From Paenibacillus flagellatus (lineage in GTDB: Bacteria; Bacillota; Bacilli; Paenibacillales; NBRC-103111): DNA of 64,000 bases. Of this stretch, positions 8,680 through 17,535 are shown piece after piece. The notes beneath the pieces were generated by a model that saw only the letters and a list, made by a program, of their open reading frames with translations, had not been told where the DNA came from and searched no databases. The stretch is from positions 126,001 to 190,000 of the forward strand of contig NZ_QJVJ01000012.1 of the NCBI RefSeq assembly GCF_003217775.1, given 5' to 3'. Made by a program: the position numbers and the translations under genes. Every line of letters begins with the position of its first letter. Position 1 is the first letter of the stretch.

Positions 8680-9444
8680 ATGACACGAATTCGATTCGGC
8701 GCCATTGCCATTGCGCTGCTGGCGCTATTGGCGGCCGCCGCCTGCTCGGACGACGGCGGGCGGGACACCGCCGATTCCCCGGCGGAGAAGCCGCCTGCGG
8801 GGCAGGAGAAGCCGCCCGCCGGTGCGCCGCCGTCCGGAGCCGGTACGGGGGCACAGACGGGCGGAAGCTCGGGGGCCAAGCCCGGCGACCAAGCGCCGGG
8901 CGGACAGCCCGCGGCGAAGCCGCCCGAGCAGCCGGCGGCGCCTACCGTCGAAACGCAGGCGAAAGCGGCCGTCCAAGCGCTGAAGGCGAAAGACATGAAG
9001 AAGCTGGCCGCGATCGTTCATCCCGACAAGGGTGTCCGATTTTCGCCTTACGGCCATATCGACGTCAAGAGCGACCGGGTGTTCAAGCCGGCCGAAGTCG
9101 AGAAGCTGCCGGCGGACAAAACGGTCTACGAGTGGGGCACGTTCGACGGCTCCGGCGAGCCGATCAAGCTGACGTTCGCCGACTACTATGCCAAATTCGT
9201 CTACGACGCCGATTTCGCCGAGCCCCACAAGACGTCCGTCAATGCGCCGATCGGCAAAAACACGTTGAACAACAATGTATCCGACGTGTACCCGGCCGAC
9301 CGATGCTCATACGTCGAGTATCATTTTACCGGCTTCGACCAAAAGAACGAAGGGCTCGACTGGAAAAGCTTGCGGCTCGTCTTCGAGAAGACCGGCGACA
9401 AGCTGTATCTGGTCGGCATCGTCCACGACCAGTGGACGACATGA
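8680..9444 (+). CDS. lipoprotein with proline/glycine-rich linker
   Basis: A 254-residue lipoprotein. The signal peptide ends LAAAAC (Cys22). Residues about 25-90 are a Pro/Gly/Ala linker that would span the cell wall. Residues about 95-254 form a compact domain starting VETQAKAAVQALKAKDMKKLAAIVHP and holding GVRFSPYGHID and a C-terminal KLYLVGIVHDQW. Several Firmicute lipoproteins have this linker-plus-small-domain shape, but I do not recognise the family and see no catalytic motif. GGGAGGA lies 8 bases before the ATG. The gene converges on glsA over a shared terminator. Confidence 0.75.
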   Translation: MTRIRFGAIAIALLALLAAAACSDDGGRDTADSPAEKPPAGQEKPPAGAPPSGAGTGAQTGGSSGAKPGDQAPGGQPAAKPPEQPAAPTVETQAKAAVQALKAKDMKKLAAIVHPDKGVRFSPYGHIDVKSDRVFKPAEVEKLPADKTVYEWGTFDGSGEPIKLTFADYYAKFVYDADFAEPHKTSVNAPIGKNTLNNNVSDVYPADRCSYVEYHFTGFDQKNEGLDWKSLRLVFEKTGDKLYLVGIVHDQWTT

Positions 9445-9481
9445 GGCGCGTCCGTGCGTCTGCACGTATGGCGTAAAACGA

Positions 9482-9509
9482 AAGAGCATCCCCGCCCGGG
9501 GATGCTCTT
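9482..9509. terminator. bidirectional terminator between the 8680 lipoprotein gene and glsA
   Basis: Twelve-base perfect stem AAGAGCATCCCC / GGGGATGCTCTT with loop GCCC. The minus-strand side continues TCGTTTTACG, so it best serves glsA. Confidence 0.85.
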
Positions 9510-9511
9510 CG

Positions 9512-10450
9512 TCAAAAGAGGCTCCAATCGTATCGTTCGGATAGCAGCTTCAGCAGGTGGACGCCGGCGATGCTGTTGCCCTTGTCGTTCAGCGCCGGGC
9601 CGATCAGTCCGATGCCGAGCTCGCCCGGGACGAGCGCCAATATGCCGCCCGAGACGCCGCTTTTGGCCGGGATGCCGACTTGAATGGCGAACTCGCCGGA
9701 CGCGTTGTACATGCCGCACGTGACCATGAACGATTTGGCTATGCGCACGAACCGTCTCGGCACGAGCTCCCGTCCGGTGGCCGGATCGACGCCGTCGTTC
9801 GCAAGAACGAGTCCCATGCGGGCGACCTGCGCGCACGTCACCTCGATCGCGCATTGCCGGAAGTAGACGTCGAGCGTCGGCTCGACGTCCTCGTCCAGCA
9901 CCTTGTTGTCCTTCAGAAAATAAGCGAGCGACCGGTTCCGGTTCGCCGTCTCCGCCTCGGAGCGGTAGACGTCTTCGTTGAACGCCGGGCCGTCGTCGCC
10001 GGCCAGCTCGCGGACGAAACGGAGAATGCGCTGCGACTTCTCCTCCGGCGAATCGCCGAGCAGAAGCGACGAGACGACGATCGCTCCGGCGTTGATGAGC
10101 GGATTGAACGGCTTGCCGGGCTGGACGAGCTCCAGCTTCAGCATCGAGTTGAACACGTCTCCGGTCGGCTCCATCCCGACCTTCTCGAATACGGCCCGCT
10201 CGCCGCGGTCCATGAGGGCGAGCAGCAGCGTGAACACCTTCGAAATGCTTTGCAGCGTAAAGGGCAGGTCGGCGTCCCCCGCCGATACGGTCGTGCCGGA
10301 ACGGTGGTGCAGCGTAATGCCGAGCGCCCGCTGCGGAGCGTGGGCGAGCTCGGGGATGTACGTGGCGACGCCGCCTTCGGCGGCGTAGGCGCGGTACGCC
10401 TCCACCCAGCCGGGCAGCCGTTCGGACAAGTCGCGGAAATCGGTCGTCAT
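9512..10450 (-). CDS. glsA: glutaminase
   Basis: This 312-residue serine-dependent glutaminase hydrolyses glutamine to glutamate and ammonia in the cytosol. The beta-lactamase-like fold is marked by Ser68-x-x-Lys71 in LQSISKVF. Further family segments are EPTGDVFNSM, PFNPLINAGAI and the C-terminal GVSGGILALVPG. Length matches the usual 305-315. AAGGAG stands about 11 bases before the ATG at 10450. A symporter gene lies upstream on the same strand, 109 bases away; a shared transport/catabolism role is possible but unproven. Confidence 0.94.
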   Translation of the reverse strand: MTTDFRDLSERLPGWVEAYRAYAAEGGVATYIPELAHAPQRALGITLHHRSGTTVSAGDADLPFTLQSISKVFTLLLALMDRGERAVFEKVGMEPTGDVFNSMLKLELVQPGKPFNPLINAGAIVVSSLLLGDSPEEKSQRILRFVRELAGDDGPAFNEDVYRSEAETANRNRSLAYFLKDNKVLDEDVEPTLDVYFRQCAIEVTCAQVARMGLVLANDGVDPATGRELVPRRFVRIAKSFMVTCGMYNASGEFAIQVGIPAKSGVSGGILALVPGELGIGLIGPALNDKGNSIAGVHLLKLLSERYDWSLF

Positions 10451-10559
10451 GTCGGGTTGTCTCCTTCGCGGATGCGGATCGAATATCGGATATGATTGTC
10501 CTCATTATACATCACGATCGCGCAAGTCCGAAACGGGTGTCCGCGAGCCGCTCCGATCG

Positions 10560-12038
10560 CTACCTCGCATCTTCGCCGAGCGAATCGACGAGCTCGGCGA
10601 CGTCGGGCCGGACGCGGTCTTTCCCGCGAAGCAGGCCGATGCCGACGAACAGCACCGCCGAGACGACGACCGGCGATGCGACGAGCGTGGCGGTCGAGGC
10701 GGCCTCCATGACGTATTTCACGTAGCCGAACGTCAGCAGGCCGCCGGCCCACGATACGATCGCGGCGGCGGAGCCGCTTCGCTTGAACGCGGGCAGCAGG
10801 CCGAGAAGCATCGGAATCGAGATCGGCCCGACGAGCGCGCCGAACCATGTAATAAGCAGGCTCAGGATGCCGCCGAAATTTTGCTGATTGATCGCGACGA
10901 CGAGCGTCAGCGTCGTGAAGACGACGATCGTGACGCGGGCCGCCAAGAGCGACGCCTTGCCGTTCCGGTCGCGGAAGCGGGCGAACAGCTTCGGCAGGAT
11001 GTCGCGCGTGACGACGGCCGTAATGGCGTTCGCGTCCGACGTCGTCATCGCCATCGTATGCGCGAACATCGAGGCGAGGACGAGCCCGATCAAGCCGGGC
11101 GGCAGCAGCTCCATCGCCATGATCGAGTACGACTGATTCGGGTCGGAGAGCGACGGATAGAAGATCGGCGCGGCCCACATCGGGAAAAACAGAATAAGCG
11201 GCCATATCAAGTAAAGGGCGGACGATAAGTAAGCGGCCTTGCGCGCCTCCCTGCTGTTCGGGGCGGCGATATACCGCTGCGCGAGGTTCCACGTGCCGCC
11301 GTTGTAGCTGAGGAAATCGATCAGCAGGTAGGCGAGCACGAAGCCGAGCGTGTACGGTCCGGCGAGCGCGTCGTTATGGGTAGGAGGGAGCCGGTCCCAT
11401 ATGTCGACGATCGAGCCGATGCCGCCCAGCTTGACGAGCACGATGACGAACATGGCGAGCCCCGCGACGAGCTGGACGACGAACTGGGCGAAGTCGGTCA
11501 GCGCGTCGGCCCACAAGCCTCCGATCGTAATGTAGAACAGCGAGATGGCGCCGGACACGATAATGCCGGTCGTCAGCGGCACGTCCGCGAACACGTTCAG
11601 GATGACGGCGATCGCCGCCCATTTCGCGCCGACGTCGAACAGCTTCAGCAGGACGCCGCTCCACGCCATCAGCTGCTGCGTCGGCACGTTGTACCGCTTC
11701 TCCAAATATTCGGTCGGCGATTCGATGCCGAGACGCAGGCGCAGCCGGGACCAGCGGGGGGCGATCCACCGGGCCCCGAAGAAGACGGCGACGGCGACGG
11801 GGACGGCCCACCAAATGTACAGCGTGAAGCCGTATTTGTAAGCGACGCCCGCGTAAGCGACGAAGACGGCGGCGCTGTACCCGGACATATGGTGCGAGAT
11901 GCCCGCGAGCCACCAAGGCATTCGCCCGCCGGCGGCGAAAAAATCGCTCGTGCCTTTCACTTGACGGTACGACCAGACGCCGATGCCGACCATCAGAAGG
12001 AAGTAGAGCCCCATGACAACCCAATCGAGCGCGTGCAT
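10560..12038 (-). CDS. sodium:solute symporter (SSS family)
   Basis: A 492-residue membrane protein with about 13 transmembrane segments of the SSS/PutP-like family. Typical pieces are DFFAAGGRMPWWLAGISHHMSG near the N-terminus, IGGLWADALTDF mid-protein and ASMFAHTMAMTTSDANAI. Members couple sodium import to uptake of sugars, amino acids or carboxylates; the substrate here is not readable. I place the start at ATG 12038, 10 bases behind GGAGAGG; an open extension to 12104 lacks a ribosome site. It is divergent from the amidase gene. Confidence 0.88.
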   Translation of the reverse strand: MHALDWVVMGLYFLLMVGIGVWSYRQVKGTSDFFAAGGRMPWWLAGISHHMSGYSAAVFVAYAGVAYKYGFTLYIWWAVPVAVAVFFGARWIAPRWSRLRLRLGIESPTEYLEKRYNVPTQQLMAWSGVLLKLFDVGAKWAAIAVILNVFADVPLTTGIIVSGAISLFYITIGGLWADALTDFAQFVVQLVAGLAMFVIVLVKLGGIGSIVDIWDRLPPTHNDALAGPYTLGFVLAYLLIDFLSYNGGTWNLAQRYIAAPNSREARKAAYLSSALYLIWPLILFFPMWAAPIFYPSLSDPNQSYSIMAMELLPPGLIGLVLASMFAHTMAMTTSDANAITAVVTRDILPKLFARFRDRNGKASLLAARVTIVVFTTLTLVVAINQQNFGGILSLLITWFGALVGPISIPMLLGLLPAFKRSGSAAAIVSWAGGLLTFGYVKYVMEAASTATLVASPVVVSAVLFVGIGLLRGKDRVRPDVAELVDSLGEDAR

Positions 12039-12231
12039 GCGATCCTCTCCTTTTCGTCCCGTTATGAAAACGGTTTTATTAGAGCATATTGCGATCCCGG
12101 GCAATCATGACATGCTTATTTGATTGGGGTGCTATGCTTGGAACGCCGGGGGATGGCAAACGGCTCCCGTTTCCTCTACAATCGGGAGAGAAAGCAGGCG
12201 ATTCGAAAAGGGAAGCGAGGCTCCGATTTCT

Positions 12232-13419
12232 ATGGAGAGACAAGCAGCGAATGAGGGACATGAGGCGAGGCGAAGAAGCGGCACGATCGCGAGAATCGGG
12301 ACGGCGGCCTTGCTGGCGGCGGCGCTCGTCTCGATAGCGGCGACGGAACATTCGGCTGCGGCTGCGGCTGCGGCAGACGCAGACGGTAGGACGCCTCCCG
12401 TCGTCTGCATCGACGCGGGCCATCAGGAGAAGGGCAACAACGAACTGGAGCCGATCGGCCCCGGCTCGACCGAGACGAAGCCGAAGGTTTCGTCGGGTAC
12501 CCGGGGCGTCGTGACCGGCAAGCCGGAATACGTGCTGACGCTCGAAGTGTCGGAGCGGCTGCGCGACAAGCTCGAGGCGCGCGGCTTTACGGTCGTCATG
12601 ACCCGTACGGCGCACGATGTCGATATTAGCAACAAGGAGCGTGCGGCCGTCGCGAACGAGGCCGGAGCCGACTTGTTCGTGCGCATTCACGCCGACGGGG
12701 ACGCCTCGTCCAAGACGAGGGGCGCGTCGGTGCTGTACCCCGCGTCGACGTCGTCGGCGACGGCGGAGCAGTTCGCGCGCAGCAAGGCGGCGGCGGCCAT
12801 CGTGCTGGAGGAGATGACGGCGAGCTCGGGCGCCCATTCGCGGGGGACGACGGCGCGAAGCGACTTGTCCGGCTTCAATTGGTCGGTCGTGCCGAACGTG
12901 CTGATCGAGCTCGGCTTCATGACGAACCCGGACGAAGACCGTCTGCTGTCGACCGCCGACTACCAAGACAAGCTGGCGGAAGGCATCGCCGCCGGGGTGG
13001 AGCGGTACATAACGGACGTCGCCGGCAAGCCGCTTTGGAATCCGCAGCCGTTCGAGGAGACGCTGACGCTGGTCGAGGACGCCGATTTGTACGACCGGTC
13101 GGGGAGCGGATTCGTTCCGGTCGGCGCGTACTTGTCCCCGCAATCCGTCCTGGCGCGCGAGAAGGCGGGAGAGTGGTACCGGATCGACACGTGGCTCGGG
13201 TCGAACTGGATCCGTGCGCCTCGTGCGCTTGTCGGAGGCGTACGGAGTGAGGAGCGGAGCGTCGCGTTGTCCGCGACCGTTCCGTTTTACCGGTATCCGG
13301 ACGAGGGCGAGCCGGTGTGGGGAACGCTTTCGCCGCAAACCGTAGAAGCGTTCGAGTCGTGGGGAGAGTGGCTTCACGTGCGCACGTGGCTCGGGGACGG
13401 CTGGCTGCAAGTGCCGTAG
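12232..13419 (+). CDS. N-acetylmuramoyl-L-alanine amidase (Amidase_3) with C-terminal repeats
   Basis: A secreted zinc amidase that cuts the bond between muramic acid and L-alanine in peptidoglycan. From ATG 12232 (residue 1) the basic n-region and hydrophobic AALLAAALVSIAA form a signal peptide. The Amidase_3 domain covers about 56-255 with zinc ligands His64, Glu99 and His153 and catalytic Glu226 (NVLIELGFMTN). The last ~130 residues hold two SH3-like or wall-binding repeats, each ending in a WLG-type segment (DTWLGSNWIRAP, RTWLGDGWLQVP). AAGGGAAGCGAGG precedes this start. A TTG at 12124 would add 36 unlikely residues. Confidence 0.88.
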   Translation: MERQAANEGHEARRRSGTIARIGTAALLAAALVSIAATEHSAAAAAAADADGRTPPVVCIDAGHQEKGNNELEPIGPGSTETKPKVSSGTRGVVTGKPEYVLTLEVSERLRDKLEARGFTVVMTRTAHDVDISNKERAAVANEAGADLFVRIHADGDASSKTRGASVLYPASTSSATAEQFARSKAAAAIVLEEMTASSGAHSRGTTARSDLSGFNWSVVPNVLIELGFMTNPDEDRLLSTADYQDKLAEGIAAGVERYITDVAGKPLWNPQPFEETLTLVEDADLYDRSGSGFVPVGAYLSPQSVLAREKAGEWYRIDTWLGSNWIRAPRALVGGVRSEERSVALSATVPFYRYPDEGEPVWGTLSPQTVEAFESWGEWLHVRTWLGDGWLQVP

Positions 13420-13457
13420 GCGAGCGGGATGAAGAAGCGGAGCGGAAGGCCGGACGC

Positions 13458-13500
13458 AAAAAAAAAGACCGGCGGCCCGTCGATAGGCTCTCCTGTCAGC
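13458..13500 (-). terminator. possible terminator of the Agr-like operon
   Basis: On the minus strand a GC-rich imperfect hairpin (GACGGGCCGCCGGTC) is followed by nine Ts, 78 bases after the AgrD-like stop. The stem is short and has a mismatch, so this is moderate evidence. Confidence 0.45.
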
Positions 13501-13577
13501 CAGCAGGTTTCCGTTTCAACCTGTTGCTTGATGGAGGGCTGTTTCGCGTATCCGCCAGCCTCTTCTTTTTTAGGAAC

Positions 13578-13700
13578 CTATTGCTTTTTCAATTCTTGCG
13601 GGATTTCGGGACGATGGGTGACAGGCGATGCGGAGATTACGAAAAAGTTCGCGACCTTGCTCAATACGTCGGAAGCGAGTTTTGCCGTCGTTTTGGTCAT
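13578..13700 (-). CDS. AgrD-like cyclic autoinducer peptide precursor
   Basis: A 40-residue peptide, MTKTTAKLASDVLSKVANFF then VISASPVTH and RPEIPQELKKQ. It has the three parts of AgrD precursors: an amphipathic N-terminal helix, a short core, and an acidic/proline C-terminal tail of the P-E-x-P-x-E-L kind that AgrB recognises. The ATG lies 3 bases past the agrB stop, and its GGGAGGTG site is inside the end of agrB. There is no cysteine, so a ring would have to close as a lactone on Ser23 or Ser25. By alignment of the tail the ring should end at Thr28 or His29. The gene role is inferred from position and pattern. Confidence 0.75.
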   Translation of the reverse strand: MTKTTAKLASDVLSKVANFFVISASPVTHRPEIPQELKKQ

Positions 13701-13703
13701 CGG

Positions 13704-14225
13704 TTACACCTCCCTCCACTTGAATAGCGTTACGCCTTGAATGAAAAAGACTAGCGCCAGGATGGAAGAGCCTACTGCGAAATTGCCGCACACCGCAAAT
13801 ACGGAAGCTACTTTCAAATACGGATAAAACCGTTCCGGCATTGTATGGTAACCCCGCAAATTGGAGGGCGCTAGCAAAGCGAAAAGGACTACGGAAATGC
13901 CGGTAAGGATCGCGGTCCAGGCGTCGGGAAGGACGACGTGAGGAGGGAGCGCCGTGAAGACGACCATGGCCGTCATGCACGGCACCGGGGAGCGAAAGTG
14001 GTAGCCGCCCGACATCATGCGAATCAGGACGAACGCGACGATCGAGAGTGCCGTTTCCGCAAGCTTGCCGGTGATCAGTCCGATCAGCAGCGCTGCGATA
14101 ACGGGGATCACAATATTGATCAAGATAATGAGCGCGAACTTCATGACCGGCACGCTGACCGTCTCCCGCTCGTTCGCTTTTTTGATCGATACCGCGATCC
14201 GTTCCGCCAAAGCGTCAATGCTCAT
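13704..14225 (-). CDS. AgrB-like accessory gene regulator protease
   Basis: A 173-residue membrane protease of the AgrB family, which trims AgrD-type peptides and helps cyclise and export them. The family signature is present: Arg69, Gly73-Gly74, catalytic His76 and Cys83 (RMMSGGYHFRSPVPC), with the same seven-residue His-Cys spacing as Staphylococcus AgrB. Four to six hydrophobic segments follow. The start ATG overlaps the preceding gene by 11 bases (ATGAGCATTGA), so the two are probably translationally coupled. The AgrD-like gene follows at once. A dedicated kinase and response regulator are missing nearby. Confidence 0.9.
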   Translation of the reverse strand: MSIDALAERIAVSIKKANERETVSVPVMKFALIILINIVIPVIAALLIGLITGKLAETALSIVAFVLIRMMSGGYHFRSPVPCMTAMVVFTALPPHVVLPDAWTAILTGISVVLFALLAPSNLRGYHTMPERFYPYLKVASVFAVCGNFAVGSSILALVFFIQGVTLFKWREV

Positions 14226-14862
14226 TCGATATCTCCCTCTTCAATACCCAGTATTGTAAAACTCCCAACGAAAGAATGACCGGGACGAGGACGAGCTGCT
14301 TGTAATTGCCGAGAAAGTACAGGAAGTTGAAGCTGGTCATGACGACGTAGCCTACGACCGTGAACAGGAGCAGCCTCATATTGATTTTGTTCAATCTTAC
14401 GTTCGCGCGATCCCCGTAAGGGACGAACGTATACCCGACACGAAATTTATGTATGAGCCATGCCGCCAGCATCGCGACAAATGCCGTAAGCGCCTGAGCC
14501 GAAAAATTCGACAGCGTGTCCGGCTTTAGAATGAGGCCGAACAGCTGAACCGTATTGTAGACGATCGTCGTGAGCAGAATGTAGGCCAAATAGCCGTTGG
14601 TCATGATAAGTCCGGCGTAAAAGACCGGAATCCGGAACATTTGCCAATAAAAGATGAAAACGATCGGCGGCTGCAAAAACGTCGCGAACACTAGCAAATC
14701 GAGGGTAACGATCAAGACGTAAGAGACTAGAGCGAGCAGAAACGAGCTGAAGACGATTTGCCCGACGTAGTCGCGGATATCGAGCTTGAACATCGTAAAG
14801 GTCAACAGGATGAGGGCAAACCATTCCAACATCGAAACCAGAACAAACGACAACACTTCCAT
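14215..14862 (-). CDS. polytopic membrane protein, AgrC-sensor-like without kinase domain
   Basis: A 215-residue protein with about six or seven transmembrane helices and no soluble domain. It begins MEVLSFVLVSMLEWFALILL, resembling the membrane sensor half of AgrC-type kinases. The reading frame ends 11 bases inside agrB, and no histidine-kinase (HisKA/HATPase) sequence follows in any frame, so it is not a simple frameshift. GGAGAA precedes the ATG. As first gene of the cassette it may sense the peptide and pass the signal to a kinase elsewhere, or act as an exporter. Function is inferred; no family is recognised with certainty. Confidence 0.7.
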   Translation of the reverse strand: MEVLSFVLVSMLEWFALILLTFTMFKLDIRDYVGQIVFSSFLLALVSYVLIVTLDLLVFATFLQPPIVFIFYWQMFRIPVFYAGLIMTNGYLAYILLTTIVYNTVQLFGLILKPDTLSNFSAQALTAFVAMLAAWLIHKFRVGYTFVPYGDRANVRLNKINMRLLLFTVVGYVVMTSFNFLYFLGNYKQLVLVPVILSLGVLQYWVLKREISNEH

Positions 14863-15255
14863 GTGCGAACTTCTCCATTCGTTTCTATCTATGCTGTGGT
14901 GGTATCGCTTCCATTATACTATACAAAGATAGAGGGATAAAGGCGAAAATAGAATCTTCTTGACGAAGCGTTTCCGGTTTTCGTCTCCGTTCGTTCCGAT
15001 CTCCCAAACGGGAACGAATTTCGTGAAATTTTGACGAATGGCGACGAAGCCGTGGCGGAAGGAATCGAACCAAACCCTTGTCGGATGCGGGTCCTTTCGA
15101 CAGTGCAATTCGGCGGATCCGATAATCGTAGCCAAATAGTTCATCTTTTTGTCATATACTTCATGTTCAAGGAAAACGCTTTATGATTACATAGAACTGG
15201 AACTTGAAGCGTATACTAATCCATCGTGAAAGCGAATAGTAGGAGGGCACCTTTC
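14863..15255. other. divergent intergenic region
   Basis: 393 bases between the Agr-like cassette (minus) and the Gfo/Idh/MocA gene (plus). The minus strand has TATAAT at 14913-14918, the likely -10 for the cassette. The rest includes an AT-rich patch at about 15125-15185 that probably holds the plus-strand promoter. I see no RNA gene or small ORF with a ribosome site. Confidence 0.5.
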
Positions 15256-16344
15256 ATGGCAAACGGAAAATTGAGAGTCGGCATTATCGGCACCGGCGGA
15301 ATCGCCAACGGCAAGCATATGCCGTCGCTGTCCAAGCTCGCGCAAGTGGAAATGGTCGCATTTTGCGATATCGTGGAGGAACGCGCCCAAAAAGCGGCGA
15401 AGCAGTACGGCGCCGAAGGCGCGAAGGTGTACACGGACTATCGCGAGCTGCTGGCGGACAAAACGATCGACGTCGTCCACGTCTGCACGCCGAACGACTC
15501 CCACGCCGAAATTTCGATCGCCGCCATGGAATCCGGCAAGCACGTCATGTGCGAGAAGCCGATGGCCAAGACGGCCGCCGACGCCCGCCGCATGGTGGCT
15601 ACGGCCAAAGCGACCGGCAAGAAGCTTACGATCGGCTACAACAACCGGTACCGTCCGGACAGCCTGCATTTGAAGCAAATTTGCGAGAGCGGCCAATTGG
15701 GCGAAGTGTACTACGCGAAGGCGCTTGCGATTCGCCGGCGCGCGGTTCCGACTTGGGGCGTCTTCCTCGACGAGGAGAAGCAAGGCGGAGGTCCGCTCAT
15801 CGATATCGGTACGCACGCGCTCGACTTGACGCTGTGGATGATGGACAACTACAAGCCGGTCAGCGTAACCGGTTCCGTCTTCCATAAGCTCGGCCAAAAA
15901 GAAAATGCGGCCAACGCCTGGGGCCCGTGGGATCCGAAGAAGTTTACGGTCGAGGATTCGGCGTTCGGCTTCATCAAGATGGAGAACGGCGCTACGATCG
16001 TGCTCGAGTCGAGCTGGGCGCTCAACACGCTGCAGGTCGGCGAAGCGAGAACGGTTCTGTGCGGAACCGAAGGCGGCGCGGACATGGAAGACGGGCTGCG
16101 CATCAACGGCGAGCAGTACAGCCGTCTGTTCGACACGAAGGTGAAAACCGACACCGGCGGGGTCGCGTTCTACGACGGCAAGAAGGAAAGCGATGCCGAT
16201 TTGGAGGCGCGCCTGTGGGTCGAAGCGGTTCTGAACGATACCGAGCCGTTCGTGAAGGCGGAGCAAGCGCTCGTCGTTACGGAAATTCTCGAGGCGCTGT
16301 ACGAATCCGGCCGCACCGGCAAGACGGTTTACTTGAATCAATAA
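15256..16344 (+). CDS. Gfo/Idh/MocA family oxidoreductase
   Basis: A 362-residue NAD(P)-dependent dehydrogenase. The N-terminal Rossmann fold has GIIGTGGIANGKH, and the EKP motif typical of the family appears in CEKPMAKT. The C-terminal alpha/beta domain follows from about residue 130. Members oxidise sugars, inositols or their derivatives. ATG 15256 sits 8 bases behind AGGAGGG; an in-frame extension to 15226 has no site. A sugar-isomerase-like gene follows 69 bases downstream, and together they look like a small operon for conversion of an inositol- or keto-sugar-type substrate. The substrate is not readable. Confidence 0.9.
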   Translation: MANGKLRVGIIGTGGIANGKHMPSLSKLAQVEMVAFCDIVEERAQKAAKQYGAEGAKVYTDYRELLADKTIDVVHVCTPNDSHAEISIAAMESGKHVMCEKPMAKTAADARRMVATAKATGKKLTIGYNNRYRPDSLHLKQICESGQLGEVYYAKALAIRRRAVPTWGVFLDEEKQGGGPLIDIGTHALDLTLWMMDNYKPVSVTGSVFHKLGQKENAANAWGPWDPKKFTVEDSAFGFIKMENGATIVLESSWALNTLQVGEARTVLCGTEGGADMEDGLRINGEQYSRLFDTKVKTDTGGVAFYDGKKESDADLEARLWVEAVLNDTEPFVKAEQALVVTEILEALYESGRTGKTVYLNQ

Positions 16345-16413
16345 TCGGCGGACGCATCGTTCCGCCTTCGATACGGCATTCTATACGAAGGCAACGGAAA
16401 GGAGGACTATACG

Positions 16414-17382
16414 ATGAAACTGGGCGTCTTTACGGTATTGTTCGCCGGCCGTCCGTTCGAGGAGGCTCTCGACTACATCGCGTCCAAAGGGCTGGAGGCG
16501 GTGGAGATCGGTACAGGCGGCTACCCGGGCAACGCGCACTGCGATCCGGATACGCTGCTCGGCGACGCGTCCAAGCTGAAGGCGTTCAAGCAGGCCGTCG
16601 AATCCCGCGGCCTGACGATCAGCGCCTTGAGCTGCCACGGCAACCCGCTTCATCCGCAAAAGCAAGTCGCGAAGGAGTTCCACGAGGCGATCGTGAAAAC
16701 GATCGACTTGGCGCAGCGTCTCGAGGTGCCGGTCGTCAACACGTTCTCCGGCTGCCCGGGCGACCATGAGGATGCGAAATATCCGAACTGGCCGGTCGCG
16801 CCGTGGCCGAACGACTTCCAAGAGATTTTGGCTTGGCAGTGGGAGCAGAAGGTCATCCCGTACTGGACCGAATGGGGGAAGTACGCGGCCGACCGAAACG
16901 TGAAAATCGGTCTCGAGCTGCACGGCGGCTTCTCGGTGCATAGCCCGGCTACGCTGCTTCGGCTGCGCGAAGCGGCGGGCGAGGCGATCGGCGCAAACCT
17001 CGACCCGAGCCACATGTGGTGGCAGGGGATCGATCCGGTTCAAGCGGTGCACGTCCTGGGCCGCGCCGGCGCGATCCATCACTTCCATGCGAAGGATACG
17101 ACGATCGATCCGATCAACGTCAACAAGCACGGCGTGACCGACATGCAGTCGTATTCGCTCATGCTCGACCGCGCTTGGCAGTTCCGCACCGTCGGCTTCG
17201 GCCACGATCTGAAGACATGGGCGGACATTTTGAGCGCGCTTCGTCTCGTCGGCTACGACTACGTCGTCAGCATCGAACACGAGGACGGCCTGATGTCGGT
17301 CGACGAAGGATTTACGAAAGCGGTGAACAACTTGCAGCAAGTGCTGCTGAAGGAGCCGCTGGGTCAAATGTGGTGGGTGTGA
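16414..17382 (+). CDS. sugar phosphate isomerase/epimerase (TIM-barrel, AP endonuclease 2-like)
   Basis: A 322-residue member of the xylose-isomerase-like TIM-barrel superfamily (IolE/IolI-like). It starts MKLGVFTVLFAGRPFEEAL. Metal-ligand segments are visible as ALSCHGNPLH, GLELHGGFS, NLDPSHMWWQG, HFHAKD and SIEHED. Such enzymes isomerise, epimerise or dehydrate inosose and keto-sugars. AAAGGAGGA stands before the ATG. It follows a Gfo/Idh/MocA dehydrogenase, the usual partner of this family, and ends at a strong terminator. Exact reaction unknown. Confidence 0.88.
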   Translation: MKLGVFTVLFAGRPFEEALDYIASKGLEAVEIGTGGYPGNAHCDPDTLLGDASKLKAFKQAVESRGLTISALSCHGNPLHPQKQVAKEFHEAIVKTIDLAQRLEVPVVNTFSGCPGDHEDAKYPNWPVAPWPNDFQEILAWQWEQKVIPYWTEWGKYAADRNVKIGLELHGGFSVHSPATLLRLREAAGEAIGANLDPSHMWWQGIDPVQAVHVLGRAGAIHHFHAKDTTIDPINVNKHGVTDMQSYSLMLDRAWQFRTVGFGHDLKTWADILSALRLVGYDYVVSIEHEDGLMSVDEGFTKAVNNLQQVLLKEPLGQMWWV

Positions 17383-17387
17383 CGCGC

Positions 17388-17424
17388 AACCGCTTCTCCG
17401 AATGTTCGGGGAGGCGGTTTTTGT
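17388..17424 (+). terminator. terminator of the 15256-17382 operon
   Basis: Fifteen-base stem with two G-T pairs (17388-17402 with 17405-17419) followed by TTTTTG. The same hairpin, inverted, recurs in the tandem repeats just downstream. Confidence 0.85.
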
Positions 17425-17535
17425 TTGTTCGGAGGAGGGGGCAAGTTGGACAAAAAGGGGGGAGTCCGTGCCCTTCCGAAAGGAATAGCCTTGCCGCTTC
17501 GAACATCTTGTTTTGAGTTTCCCGGATGGAATGGG

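Noticed and set aside
13501-13526. Hairpin CAGCAGGTT / AACCTGTTG between the amidase and the AgrD-like gene
   Set aside because: A nine-base stem with one G-T pair but no T-run on either strand. It may be a decay-protecting structure, but nothing supports a function.
13429-13740. A 103-codon plus-strand frame over the AgrD-like gene
   Set aside because: Its start is inside a linker after the amidase stop, the N-terminus is a lysine run from the poly-A terminator tract, and it is antisense to the better-supported peptide gene.
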